Below are positions 33,748-43,149 of a stretch of DNA of 64,000 nucleotides, piece after piece. How positions within the stretch are numbered: the stretch's first letter is position 1; every line of letters starts with the position of its first letter. The position numbers were made by a program, and so were the translations under genes. A model generated the notes under the pieces. That model was not told the origin of the DNA and searched no databases. It saw only the letters and a program-made list of their open reading frames with translations. This DNA comes from Locusta migratoria. Taxonomy: Eukaryota; Arthropoda; Insecta; Orthoptera; Acrididae. The stretch spans positions 758,031,301 through 758,095,300 of the forward strand of contig CM048755.1 in the NCBI GenBank assembly GCA_026315105.1, written 5' to 3'.

Positions 33748-35135
33748 TCCCCTTCTTCTGATGATACAGTTGTTGAGGCTGCTATCACAGATTTTGATGG
33801 AACTGCTGTTGTAATTGCAGGCACAGCTGTGTCATTTGTTGCATGTGGATATATTGATCCTGCTTCATCTTCTGCTGTTGTGAAATTTTGCCGATGAGGT
33901 GTAGTAGGCACTGCTGCTGCTTCATATTGTGTGTGGGAAGGTGCTGCTTCTTCTGCTGCTCCATTAGAAGTAACCATTTCTTCACTCTCTGTTTGCATAA
34001 GGGAAGGAATTGGAAGAACAGAAATTACTTCTCCTTGGTTTGCAGATGCTTCCAGTAACATGCTTATGTTTTGACACAGGAACTTCTTGCCCCTGTTATT
34101 TAGGTGCATGCCATGTTTCGTATAGCAGTCTCTTTGCATGGATTCCATACTTATAAAATGTGCATTTTGGTAGGCCTTGCAAATCTTTGAGTATAGCCTG
34201 TTTGCTTTTCTGATTTCCATATTTACACATGACCTTTCTAAAAGGTCATGCCTATGTGGAATTCCGGCTACAAACACTGATTTGTCTTCTGTAGAATTTA
34301 ATATTTCCCTAAGGGTTCTCGTTGCACTGCAGAGATCGTTTTTGTAGACATTATTGGCTCCAGCTATGACAACAATATTAGGATGATTTTCAGTTTCTAT
34401 GTTTTTTGCGATTTCTTGAATAGGTGCACCTGGTTTGACAATTCCAGTTGCTTGTACACTATGTTTGTAACGTAGTATTTTTGCAATTTCACGTCCATGG
34501 CTATCAGAAAATATTTTAACTTTGATGTTGTCTTCATGTTTATGGATGCATTTTCTGGTCGTGTGCTGCTTAGGCCTACTATGTACATTAGACATGTGGT
34601 TGTTGTCACAGTTTTCCGCGGATTCCGCATGTATATCAGAATCAAGTGCATCAAAACGATTATTTATTACCACTGGGTTTTTGAAGTCACTGGGTTTCAC
34701 ATGAACAGTCTGTTTTGGCCTAGTAAACTCGTGTTTCCGTGTTGTTTCGGCCGTTATACCCACTTCAGAACACTCGTTTATTGTTGGTAGGACACTGCGA
34801 TTGCTTTTATTAACGAGGTTCATTGCATTTGTGGTTTTGGTTACTTTTCCACTACTTTCTACCGTGATTGTACCAGTCCTGTGCTCCCAATTCGGCGTTT
34901 TGCTAGTTATGTCGATCGGGATATTAGGCCTACTACGCGCCTTTCTAAGTTCGGCATTTTCGTTTCCTAAATGCACAATGTCACGTCGTAGGACATCTAC
35001 AATTAATTGCAAACTTGATACACGTTCATTTAGCTTCTCTATTTCACTGCTATAAGTTGCATTTCTTCCCTTTTTCACTGCACAACTATAACTTTTATTC
35101 ACTTTATCACTACAAACGACTGCTCCGGACGCCAT
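33666..35135 (-). CDS. CR1 ORF1: coiled coil plus SGNH esterase-like protein
   Basis: This intact 489-codon frame starts MASGAVVCSDKVNKSYSCAV. Residues about 28-65 form a heptad-like coiled coil (SEIEKLNERVSSLQLIVDVL). Residues about 205-370 form an SGNH hydrolase-like domain: IKVKIFSDSHGREI (nucleophile Ser in block I), VKPGAPI (Gly), VIAGANNVY (Asn) and TKHGMHLNNRGK (Asp/His block V). ORF1 esterases are known from CR1-group elements and are thought to act with the RNA-binding part of ORF1 in RNP formation. The rest is low-complexity. It overlaps ORF2 by 82 nt in another frame. Confidence 0.85.
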   Translation of the reverse strand: MASGAVVCSDKVNKSYSCAVKKGRNATYSSEIEKLNERVSSLQLIVDVLRRDIVHLGNENAELRKARSRPNIPIDITSKTPNWEHRTGTITVESSGKVTKTTNAMNLVNKSNRSVLPTINECSEVGITAETTRKHEFTRPKQTVHVKPSDFKNPVVINNRFDALDSDIHAESAENCDNNHMSNVHSRPKQHTTRKCIHKHEDNIKVKIFSDSHGREIAKILRYKHSVQATGIVKPGAPIQEIAKNIETENHPNIVVIAGANNVYKNDLCSATRTLREILNSTEDKSVFVAGIPHRHDLLERSCVNMEIRKANRLYSKICKAYQNAHFISMESMQRDCYTKHGMHLNNRGKKFLCQNISMLLEASANQGEVISVLPIPSLMQTESEEMVTSNGAAEEAAPSHTQYEAAAVPTTPHRQNFTTAEDEAGSIYPHATNDTAVPAITTAVPSKSVIAASTTVSSEEGECTTEDMLPSQENHFLLKGNKKQKSKR

Positions 35136-35149
35136 CTTGAAACTTCTTC

Positions 35150-36480
35150 ACACCAATGAATGATGTAAACCTGGAAGAAGCAGCATTTGTCATTGATGGT
35201 GGATTTCTTCTCCACAGGGTTGTATGGAAAAGTGGTGAAACATTCCAGTTAATGTTAACCAAATACATTGAATATCTAAAAGGACACTACAGCCGAAGTG
35301 CGACAAGTGTGGTGTTCGATGGCTACCCAGAAGACCTGCCCACCAAGAGCATCAAATATGCTGAGCACCTCCGCCGAAGCAAAAGACACACTACTCCTGA
35401 GGTCATCTTTACCGAGTTAATGGTGGTGATAATTACACAGGAGCAATTCCTTTCCAATGACAGAAATAAAGCAGGTCTCATTAGCTTGCTTATTTCGAGG
35501 CTTGAAGATGAAGGCTTCTCAGTAAAGCAAGCTAATGAAGACGCAGACCACCTGTTTATTGCCACAGCGCTTTAAGTATGACAGGAACATGAGAAGGTTG
35601 TGGTAGTTTGTGAGGATACGGACCTTATCATGCTCAATGCCCTAGCCACACCATCAGCAAGTATATATTTCTTGAAACCTGGAAGAGGAAAGACTTCATC
35701 AAAAGTATTTGGTTCCAGCAGTTTCAAACTGGCAAACAATATCAGAAGACCACTCATATTTCTCCACGCCATAAGTGGTTGTGACACAACTTCAGTACTC
35801 TTCAGTCAGGGCAAGAAGAAGGTGGTCAATCTACTGGTAAAAAATAAATGTCTTCTGGAAGATATCAAATCTTTCCTCGAGCATGACAATCAAGCTGAAG
35901 CTATTGTCGAAGCTGGACTTCGATTTTTAACAACCCTCTATGGAGGTAGGGCAGAAGAGACTTTAGACAAATTGCGAATCGACCTGTTTTCCAAAGCTAG
36001 TGTGAAATCTAGAATCAACTTAGCATCTCTACCACCAATGTCAGAAGCAGCCTGCAAGCATTGTTTGAGGACTTACAAGAGCAAATGTGGATAGGACACC
36101 AGATGGATCCGCTCCTCTGGGGATGGCAGTTTTCAGAATTTGGTCTTGTCCCCGTTCTTAACTTCAAGGAACCAGCTCCACAGTCTCTTCTCTCAACAAT
36201 TTCCTGCAAATGCAACATGGGCTGTGCAGGTAGCTGTGGGTGTCTGAAGGCTGGTATTAAGTGTTCATTAATTTGTGTCAACTGCAAGGGGAACTCGTGC
36301 ACTAAATCCCTCCGACCAGATGAAACTGACGAACCAGATGTTGACGAAGACCTGGACTATATATATGATGTGACGAAAATTACTGACTTCGAGGAGACGA
36401 GTGACAGGGCGACAGACTCTAAACTTACCGACCTTGAGGAGCCGAGTGGTGCATTGACAGTCAAACGTCGACGTGTGTGA
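35150..36480 (+). pseudogene. PIN-like nuclease and CXC domain, 3' part (after the CR1)
   Basis: The PIN-like fold is marked by acidic motifs: AAFVIDGGFLLHRVVW, SVVFDGYPEDLPTKS, NEDADHLFIATAL, VVCEDTDLIMLNAL and HAISGCDTTSVLFSQGK. Two in-frame stops (TAA at 35573 and a TGA 3 bp later) and a frameshift near 36075 break it. The C-terminal part has WGWQF, then a Cys-rich CXC (tesmin/TSO1-like) segment CKCNMGCAGSCGC...CVNCKGNSC, then an acidic tail with ITDFEE. CXC domains bind DNA. A PIN plus CXC combination inside inverted repeats suggests, but does not prove, a role in mobilisation. Confidence 0.8.
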
Positions 36481-36804
36481 AATTTGTGTACATACTTACT
36501 TTAACCCTATTCATGTAATACCTTTATGTAAAATTTTGTTATTACGAAATATAATAACCACTACTTAATTTCAAGAAGTGTGTCTCTCTTCCTGCCTCCT
36601 CCATATCATTTGAATGGATATCACTATACTATATATACAAAACGTTTTTAATTTCATTTTTCAAATATTCCAAAATTTTAATATTTTATTCTATTACTAC
36701 AAGACAATGACTTGCTATAGTTCTGTATTTAAAATAGTGTACATAGGAATTACTGAAGAACTACATTTGAAATAGTCTTCATTGATGATGAGAAAAGGTT
36801 CAAC

Positions 36805-37296
36805 TTTAATGAGGAGCTGTACACAAATGGGTGGTCCAATAAATTACCTTTTGGTTTCATAAAATGCAGAATTTCTCTCTCTATATCTTCTTTCTGGACC
36901 ACATTATTGATAGATGAGTTAGTTTCAACAATATTACAAAAAATCAGAGGTTAGGACGAAAATTTTTCATGAACGTGTAAAATTGGTCCAATTTTGAAGA
37001 GCACTAATATGGAAACGGCTGGCCCAAAAAATATGTGGATGGTCTCATTCAATGCATAATTTCATGCCCTACAACTTTTAATTGTACTATGTTTTCGCTA
37101 TTGTGAGTCATATACGAGATATAATCACAAAACCGAAAAAATACCCCTTTTTCGGCTACATTTTTGCCCCCCACCACTTATGCACTACTCCGCCGAGGGG
37201 GAAAACCTAGGATAGTCATACTAGGACACGAATGAAGCCATTAAAACAATAAAACCTTTTGTAGCAATTATTTCCGATTTAAATGCTAATTCTACT
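36805..37296 (-). repeat. Right terminal inverted repeat of the PIN/CXC element
   Basis: Inverse copy of 29019-29505. The inner edge lies about 325 bp after the gene's stop codon. Confidence 0.85.
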
Positions 37297-37434
37297 GGAT
37301 TATCAGGGATTAACTTGTTTTAGGGCACACATCACATTGTCTTAACATGCAGCCCCTGTTTTGTCTATCACAAACCAATCTGTCCATCATAGTATGCATT
37401 TATTTTTTTATCACGCTGGTTCAGAGCATTTGCT

Positions 37435-37488
<54 letters not shown>

Positions 37489-37618
37489 TTAGTTTCATAT
37501 AAATTATTTAAAATGTCACTACGCACAGAACACTACATGTTAACAAGAGCAGAGCCAAATGCATGCTGATTAGCTTTCAGTACAGGTAGGCTAAATGTGG
37601 AGATTACCACTTCTAACC
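37297..37618. other. Short intron stretch with (CA)n at 37439-37486
   Basis: About 24 CA units; otherwise no feature. Confidence 0.8.
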
Positions 37619-38149
37619 AATCTGTCTTATGCTGACTGCAATTTAGAGATTTATTTTACACCAGACACGTTTCCCTTTTTATTTTAAAAGCGTCTTCTGC
37701 AGTCTGTAAAGGATACAAAGGTTTCTAGTTTCTTTTGTATAGATAGATTAAAAACAGTTTTTAAAACACTTTGTGCACATTAGGTCTGTGTGTTTTTAAA
37801 TTGATATTCGGTTTACTAACGGTGTTGCTGTCGTCTCTTCTTTACATCTCACTGCTGTTTCTCCGCCTTGTTCAATGGAGTTGGTTTGCTCCAGCCAACA
37901 AAGCGGAGAAACAGCAGTGAGATGTAAAGAATAGACGACGACAACACCATTAGTAAACCAAATATCAATTTAAAAACACACAGACCTAATGTGCACAAAG
38001 TGTTTTAAAAACTGTTTTTAATCTATCTATACAAAAGAAACTAGAAACCTTTGTATCCTTTACAGACCACAGAAGATGCTTTTAAAATAAAAAGCAAACG
38101 TGTCTGGTGTAAAATAAATCTCTACATTGCAGTCAGCAGAAGACGGATT
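37619..38149. mobile_element. 531-bp fold-back palindrome, separate family
   Basis: Two arms of about 245 bp are close inverted copies: the left starts AATCTGTCTTATGCTGACTG, and the right ends with its near complement. The inner blocks are TCTTTACATCTCACTGCTGT and its complement. A loop of about 36 bp near 37890 separates the arms. It is non-coding and unrelated to the fold-backs at 14-15 kb. Confidence 0.8.
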
Positions 38150-39420
38150 ACCTCTTACAATCAAATTTAACAGCTGCTGTGGAAGATGGCCACACAACTA
38201 ATCATAGTAAATGGGGAGAGTTTCATGTCTTGACTGGAAGACCGCAGGCAGACAGGACTGATTAATTTTTCCATGTACATACTTCCCTAGTAGTAGTGCC
38301 TTATCTGAACTTCAACACAATGCCCAATGGCAACTATGATGACTCTGTACACAATTTAACTCTTGAAAGTAATGGAGACTTTCCTTTGTTAAAATCTGAA
38401 GTACCAGCATTCATTTCATTGTTTTTGCTTACAAATGCTGAATCTTCTTCACAATTTTAAAAATACATAACTAAAATGTACTAGAATTACTGTTTTAAGT
38501 AGTTGATCTTCCAAATTATAGTTTTAAAATTTTTTTACTTCTATATAACGTCAAATATAATCATTTCTTGAAACCATCATTATTTACATTTTGAATAGCT
38601 AAAGCTTGTTTTGATTTCAATATAAAATTGTTACAACTTCAAACATACACATTTTTTTCCTCTTTTTTTTTCTTTTACATCATTTGAAAGATAATTTTAT
38701 GCTGTTTTCAACAATATGTAGTTGCATTGGGTTATTTGGAGAGAGATTTTAGCCATTCATAATTTCTACACGTCACAATTTTGAAATCAACAGTATTTTG
38801 AGTTTCAGAACAGTTTTTTTTTTAATATGATTGAAAATTATAAATCAGAATTTTGTGTATGTATCAGTTTCAGAGTTCAATTTAGAACAAAACAGAGAAA
38901 ATGTCAAGGCTCTACCTTCAAATCTAAAGATTTTGCTTCACATTCTGTGAAAGCATGCACACTTTAGTTATGTCTTCTTTGCCCTCAGAGCTATAATTAG
39001 CCTAAAACATTAAACGGTCATAACTTGGAAACTATAGAATTGGATGAAACTGTCAATATTTTCTTATCTTTATACACTTACATATAAATTATGGAACAAA
39101 TCCAAAAAACGTTGGGTTTTATATCTACTTTTGGCTGGATGATTTGGCATGGAATGACCCAAAAATCAATGACAGTAATTAAGAAAACTTATTTCCACTT
39201 TCATAACTACATTAATGTAACACTTTATTCATAGAATATACCATTTTAAAGCATTACAATTAATTACATCTGTAACAAAACTCACCCATAACCCAAGAAC
39301 AGCAAACTATCACCAAAGAAAATTGGAGGAAGTGTTAAAAGTCTATAAAAATGCACATTTGTTGGCAATGTTTCAAGTAAATACAACCTACACCATGTGT
39401 GAATAACAATGAATACTTAC
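38150..39420. other. Intron sequence, no gene seen
   Basis: AT-rich sequence upstream of SR exon 2 and directly downstream of exon 1b. Confidence 0.55.
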
Positions 39421-39547
39421 ACAAAATCCATAGCCATTCTTGAGAAGAATTTCACGAATTCGACCATAACCTTTGAAAAATCGTTCGAGGTCCCTCTGCC
39501 TGACACCATATGGAAGTCCTCCGACATATACCCTTGTGCCTACCATG
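39421..39547 (-). CDS. B52: SRp55/B52 exon 1b: alternative first half of RRM1
   Basis: Coding part 39421-39546 (42 codons) starts MVGTRVYVGGLPYGVRQRDL and ends NGYGFC before a GTAAGT donor. This is the version closest to B52/SRp55 as I recall it (RDLERFFKGYGRIREI). A TTGCAG acceptor lies one base before the ATG. If exon 1a were spliced directly to 1b, the extra base would shift the frame and reach a TGA about 31 codons in, so the two exons cannot be used together productively. The residue before the splice is Cys, where RNP1 normally has Val or another aliphatic residue. The splice position is fixed by the donor and by the phase of exon 2. Confidence 0.9.
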
Positions 39548-39585
39548 CTGCAATAAAACGGAATTCAAATTTAAATCAGACTTAC

Positions 39586-39709
39586 CACAAATGCAAATCC
39601 ATTCTTCATTGCGATTTCCTTGATTCTACCGTATTTCCGGAAGAACTTCTCAAGGTCGTGTTCTCGAACGCGGTATGTTAATCCTCCAATGAAAACTCTG
39701 GTTCCCATT
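39586..39709 (-). CDS. B52: SRp55/B52 exon 1a: alternative first half of RRM1
   Basis: Coding part 39586-39708 (41 codons) starts MGTRVFIGGLTYRVREHDLE and ends NGFAFV, just before a GTAAGT donor. It carries RNP2 (VFIGGL) and most of RNP1 (NGFAFV, completed by EF from exon 2). A polypyrimidine tract and AG lie one base before the ATG, so this is an internal exon that brings its own start codon. It is a divergent paralogue of exon 1b, which lies only 38 nt downstream. It ends in phase 0, as exon 1b does. Residues such as EHDLEKFFRKYGRIKEIAMK differ from the usual B52 sequence, so this isoform should have a different RRM1 surface. Confidence 0.85.
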
Positions 39710-40500
39710 CTTAAATGAAACAAGAGACCTGTCACATCAATGTCCAAAAAGAAAGAATTTTCCTAGATCTCCAAGTGAAAATTGTGGGCCATTCCATGTC
39801 AGATGCGATGCAACAGATGTCAGTAATTATTTCTCTAACATTGGTTACATCCAAGAAAGACTATTACACAGCCAGTTATTGGCTGTTGTAAGCAGAACAT
39901 AATTCAAAACTTTTAATTACAAATTAATGTCACCAAAATGCAGGCACCAAACATATAGGCAGAAATAATTTTTAAACTGAAACAATGGAAGCATTAATAT
40001 GCTTTAGAGCACTGGATCAACATGAAAAATTTAGTACCCCCTTCATACCGAACTACAGAATATTGACATTTCATTCTTTTACACCCCACAACATATAAAA
40101 AAAAGAATCCCAAATGATGCAAAATAATAACCCATATATGTGAAATTATGAAACATTTTTCACTTCAAAGTTCTTCAGTGCATTTACCTGATTACCTACT
40201 AACATTAAAAAAATTGAGGGCTACAATATGTAAAGACAAGTGGTCAAAATCTAAAATTTTTGTAATTTAGAAAAATTTAGCATAAAAGAATTGCATTCAC
40301 TGAGCATGGAATGGCCCAATATTTTCCAATTAAATTAATATACAGTTACACTTCACACATTTAGCTCATTTTTAACAGCATTTCATAGATACACATGCAC
40401 ACACTTAAAATATCATAACATATGATTAAATTACAACAACAAAATATCCTTGTTTACAAGCTCACTCTCTAAGCAGTAAAAGAATATTATTTAATAGGAA
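39710..40500. other. Sequence upstream of the SR start exons, no gene seen
   Basis: AT-rich. A 5' untranslated exon is expected further right but was not identified. Confidence 0.5.
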
Positions 40501-40899
40501 GTACATGAGGTGGACAAAATAATATGAACAACCATGCAGTATACTTGGTCGTCTTGCAAGTTGATGTGACTGCAGTGCAGAACTGACATACAAATCCTCG
40601 GACATTACCTTGCAGTATATTAAATGTTTTGTTCTGTCAGTCAATATAAATGATGGGGGAAATGCATGATCCCTCAGACTTCCAAACAGGCCAACTTTAT
40701 GGTGCACAATCAGTGGGAGCATCTGTGGTAAAAACGGATGCACTATTTAATGTCAAACTAGTGACAATAACCTCATCAGGAATGGCAGTGGACTCAAAAC
40801 AGGGTAAAACATCATTGGCAAAGAAGAATAGTGGGCAATACCAGAAGTTAACTAACAACAACCAACAAACATTAAGAAAGAATTTGGCCAGATGACATA
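40501..40899 (+). pseudogene. Tc1-like transposase, N-terminal part (split by a Jerky/Tigger element)
   Basis: A frame at 40650-40895 encodes the paired helix-turn-helix start of a Tc1-like transposase: DPSDFQTGQLYGAQSVGASV, DALFNVKLVTITSS, GKTSLAKKNSGQYQKLTNNN, QQTLRKNLAR. Family members read LSDFERGQIVGA...GVSRATVSKV...GKTTSAKRNSGR. The upstream block AGGTGGACAAAATAATATGA probably belongs to its terminal repeat. Coding is cut at the TA dinucleotide (40898-40899) before the Jerky/Tigger terminus and appears to resume near 43150. Confidence 0.65.
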
Positions 40900-42620
40900 C
40901 AGAAAACTCCCGTTTATCCAAAATGATCGGGATAGTACGAGGTTCGGATAATGAACATTTTGGATAATTCATTAGAATATTTTTGGTAAAAATAGTCTGT
41001 AATGTGGGAAAGTTTTGTTGTGGCAGTATTTCTCCAATGTTGGAAACAATTTCGGGATAAGTCCCATCCTTCTGTTAGCTAATGTACTCCATGGCACTTT
41101 GGATCGCTTCATAACTGATTGTGTGAGGAACCTTTTTCCCTGGTTCATCACAAGAATCATCATTGTATCACACTTTCAGACAGGTCGCAATAGTCGTTAA
41201 AACAAGAAAACACGAAAGTCATTAAAACAAAAAAGTCGTTATCCACCTACTTTTCAACATCTTCGAAGTTTGTGATGACACAAACCAGTAGCTTCTCCAG
41301 TAAATTAACCAAAATTACGTCATTTTCATCTGTTTCTGTAATGTCAGCTGGAGTTTCGGTGTTGCCTACTTCTTCCCACGACCGATAAATTGCCTTCTGT
41401 TCTAAGAGTAGTTTGTGATCTCCCCTCCCCTCCCTTCTCTCCCCAAGGCCCAAAGAGAAACATTGGAGGAATCAGATTCCAATCCTCAGCAATTCAATAA
41501 ATGACAAAACATTGATTGGGGAAAAAATCTTATTCAGCACTAATCATACCAATTAAGTATTTCAGCAGCTTGTGCCTAATCATTTTTCATCACCTCAAGA
41601 CCACCTTGGTCCATTGGTTGACAAAGACCTTATGTTTAGAGGGAGAAACAACTTTGACATCCCCATCTTTGAGAGCAACAGTGTGAGGAGTGTTGTCCAC
41701 AAGTAGTAGTGCTTTTCGAGAGTCAATTTTCCTCCTATTTTTCTACTGCTGAAACAGACTGCCTGGAACCATTCTGAAGATGGCACTGTTCATCCATGTC
41801 TGATTAGTTTATCACAATGGCAAAGGTTCATCAGCTGGTTGCCATCTAAACGTTCTTAGTTTCTTGGATTTGCCAATTAAAGTAAGGTACAGTTTACAAT
41901 TACCAGTGGCATTACTGCATGTGAGGACATTAACACTTTGATTTTTATAACCAGATGAGTTTTTTTCCTTGTTTAGAGGTGAGGGTTTTTGTTGGCAACA
42001 TTTTTAAATTCAACCCGGTTGTAAAGTTGATCATGAGTATAATAACAACATCCTTTGTCAATGATTGTGTGCAGTTTCTTATTAAAATCAGCTATGGTGA
42101 CTTCATTCCCAATAATGATTCGCTGCTGATGGTTATTTCATGAATGCCATGCCACTTCTTGAACCAATCCATCCCGCTTCCACTTCTGATGAATTCTTAT
42201 TCCTTTCCTTGAATCAGTTTATAAAAAGTCATCACTTTTTGACAAAATAGAAGACCTGCAACTCTCACACCTTTGGCTCTTACTTGCTATGGCAAACAGA
42301 GTCTCTTCAAACTGAGGATGTATGCATTTTCTCATTGTTTTTCAAGATTTCATTGTGCTGGCTGACACTTTGATGGTAATTTTTTTCCTCCCCCAATTTG
42401 TGATTGATTTGTCTTCCAAGCAGTAATCATACCCCTACCGACATTAAAGCCTGCAGCAACTTTTGTGGGTAACTCACCAGCATCAATTCTCTGCGAAGCA
42501 CAAAACTTTTGTTCCATCAACATCACAGTCTTTTTTTTAGTTTCAAGCCCATGTTCACAGGCGTGAGTTTTAATATACCAACACTTTACATTCTTTTTTG
42601 GTTTTTGGCCACTTATCTCT
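40900..42620 (-). mobile_element. Decayed Jerky/Tigger-type (pogo superfamily) transposon
   Basis: The right-hand end in coding sense (position 40900) reads CAGAAAACTCCCGTTTATCC, a Tigger-type terminus, next to TA. Minus-strand fragments in order from about 42555 are ASQRIDAGELPTKVAAGFNV (CENP-B-type HTH), RSGSGMDWFKKWHGI, LKMLPTKTLTSKQ, CSNATGNCKL-like coding, LIGKSKK, PADEPLP, and PMDQGGLEVM near 41600. These are DDE transposase phrases of Jerky-like proteins. There are many stops and frameshifts. The 5' terminus was not found. Confidence 0.65.
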
Positions 42621-42997
42621 GGCCATTTTAAGGCGTGTAGCGCAAGGACTAAATGTTAAATCAAAAACACACAGGTGCACGACTTAACACACCAGACAAA
42701 GCTTTTGACTTTTGAAACCAGGCTGTGGCAGCCACTGAATGAATACATCATCTATCCCCTCTCCCATGTCCTACCCAAGCCCACACGGCAACACATCAGT
42801 GCATTGTACGTTCACCAGTTAAACTGTTGAACACTTGGCATCTGATGTACCATAAACAGCTAGAAAGTGTTTGGGCTGCAATCATTGTCAGTTTCCACAC
42901 TGCATAGAACAATACTGTACGTACTGTACTCCCAAGAAGTTCCAATAGATGGCAACTGCATGAAACCCATGAAATACAAGAAACACACAAAAACTTC

Positions 42998-43012
42998 AAC
43001 CCCCCCCCCCCC

Positions 43013-43081
<69 letters not shown>
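42998..43081. repeat. Poly(C) plus (GA)n
   Basis: 15 C (42998-43012) followed by about 30 GA units. Confidence 0.95.
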
Positions 43082-43083
<2 letters not shown>

Positions 43084-43149
43084 TGATAACGCCCTGAATT
43101 TTGATACATGTCAGTGCACAGATTAGCAGTAGACTGCTGAAAAACCACC

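Larger units (their letters stand above)
30418..35150 (-). mobile_element. Nearly full-length CR1-type retrotransposon inside the PIN/CXC gene
   Basis: ORF1 (SGNH esterase) and ORF2 (endonuclease plus RT) are both present, with a 3' untranslated region and a 3' tail of TAAA/CAAA tetranucleotides (30419-30460 read on the minus strand). The 5' end lies only about 15 nt upstream of the ORF1 start. Only two frameshifts, both in A-rich runs, break ORF2, so the insertion is much younger than the host gene's decay and than the CR1 copy at 12-15.9 kb. Confidence 0.88.
29019..37296 (+). mobile_element. Long-TIR element carrying a PIN-nuclease/CXC gene
   Basis: Both ends carry inverted copies of about 480-490 bp (29019-29505 and 36805-37296). 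Between them a single broken gene on the plus strand encodes a conserved metazoan family with a PIN-like nuclease domain and a Cys-rich CXC domain. The gene is split by a 4.7-kb CR1 on the minus strand (30418-35150). Without the CR1 the element is about 3.5 kb. TTAA occurs close to both outer edges (29015-29018 and 37310-37313), but whether it is the target duplication is unproven. It lies in the 17-kb intron of the SR gene. I do not recognise an established transposon family for it. Confidence 0.7.
3294..39709 (-). other. B52: Span of an SRp55/B52-type SR splicing factor gene (3' end outside window)
   Basis: Eight exons, two pairs of them alternatives, assemble on the minus strand into an SR protein: RRM1, a short linker, RRM2 with the SR-family signature SWQDLKD, then an RS domain. 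SR proteins of this class bind exonic enhancers in the nucleus and direct splice-site choice. The model is supported by consistent GT/AG sites and phases: 1a or 1b (phase 0), 2 (phase 2), 3a or 3b (phase 2), 4 (phase 0), 5 (phase 2), 6 (phase 2). Introns are about 17.3, 0.23-0.36, 11.6-11.8, 6.3 and 0.075 kb and carry nearly all the mobile DNA in the window. Both possible start exons have a splice acceptor one base before the ATG, so an untranslated first exon must lie upstream and was not found. The rest of the RS domain lies beyond the left edge. The closest relatives I recall are Drosophila B52 and vertebrate SRSF4/5/6. Confidence 0.9.

Noticed and set aside
34497..35055. Plus-strand open frames opposite the CR1 ORF1
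   Set aside because: Shadows of the SGNH-esterase ORF1 on the other strand, with no domain of their own.
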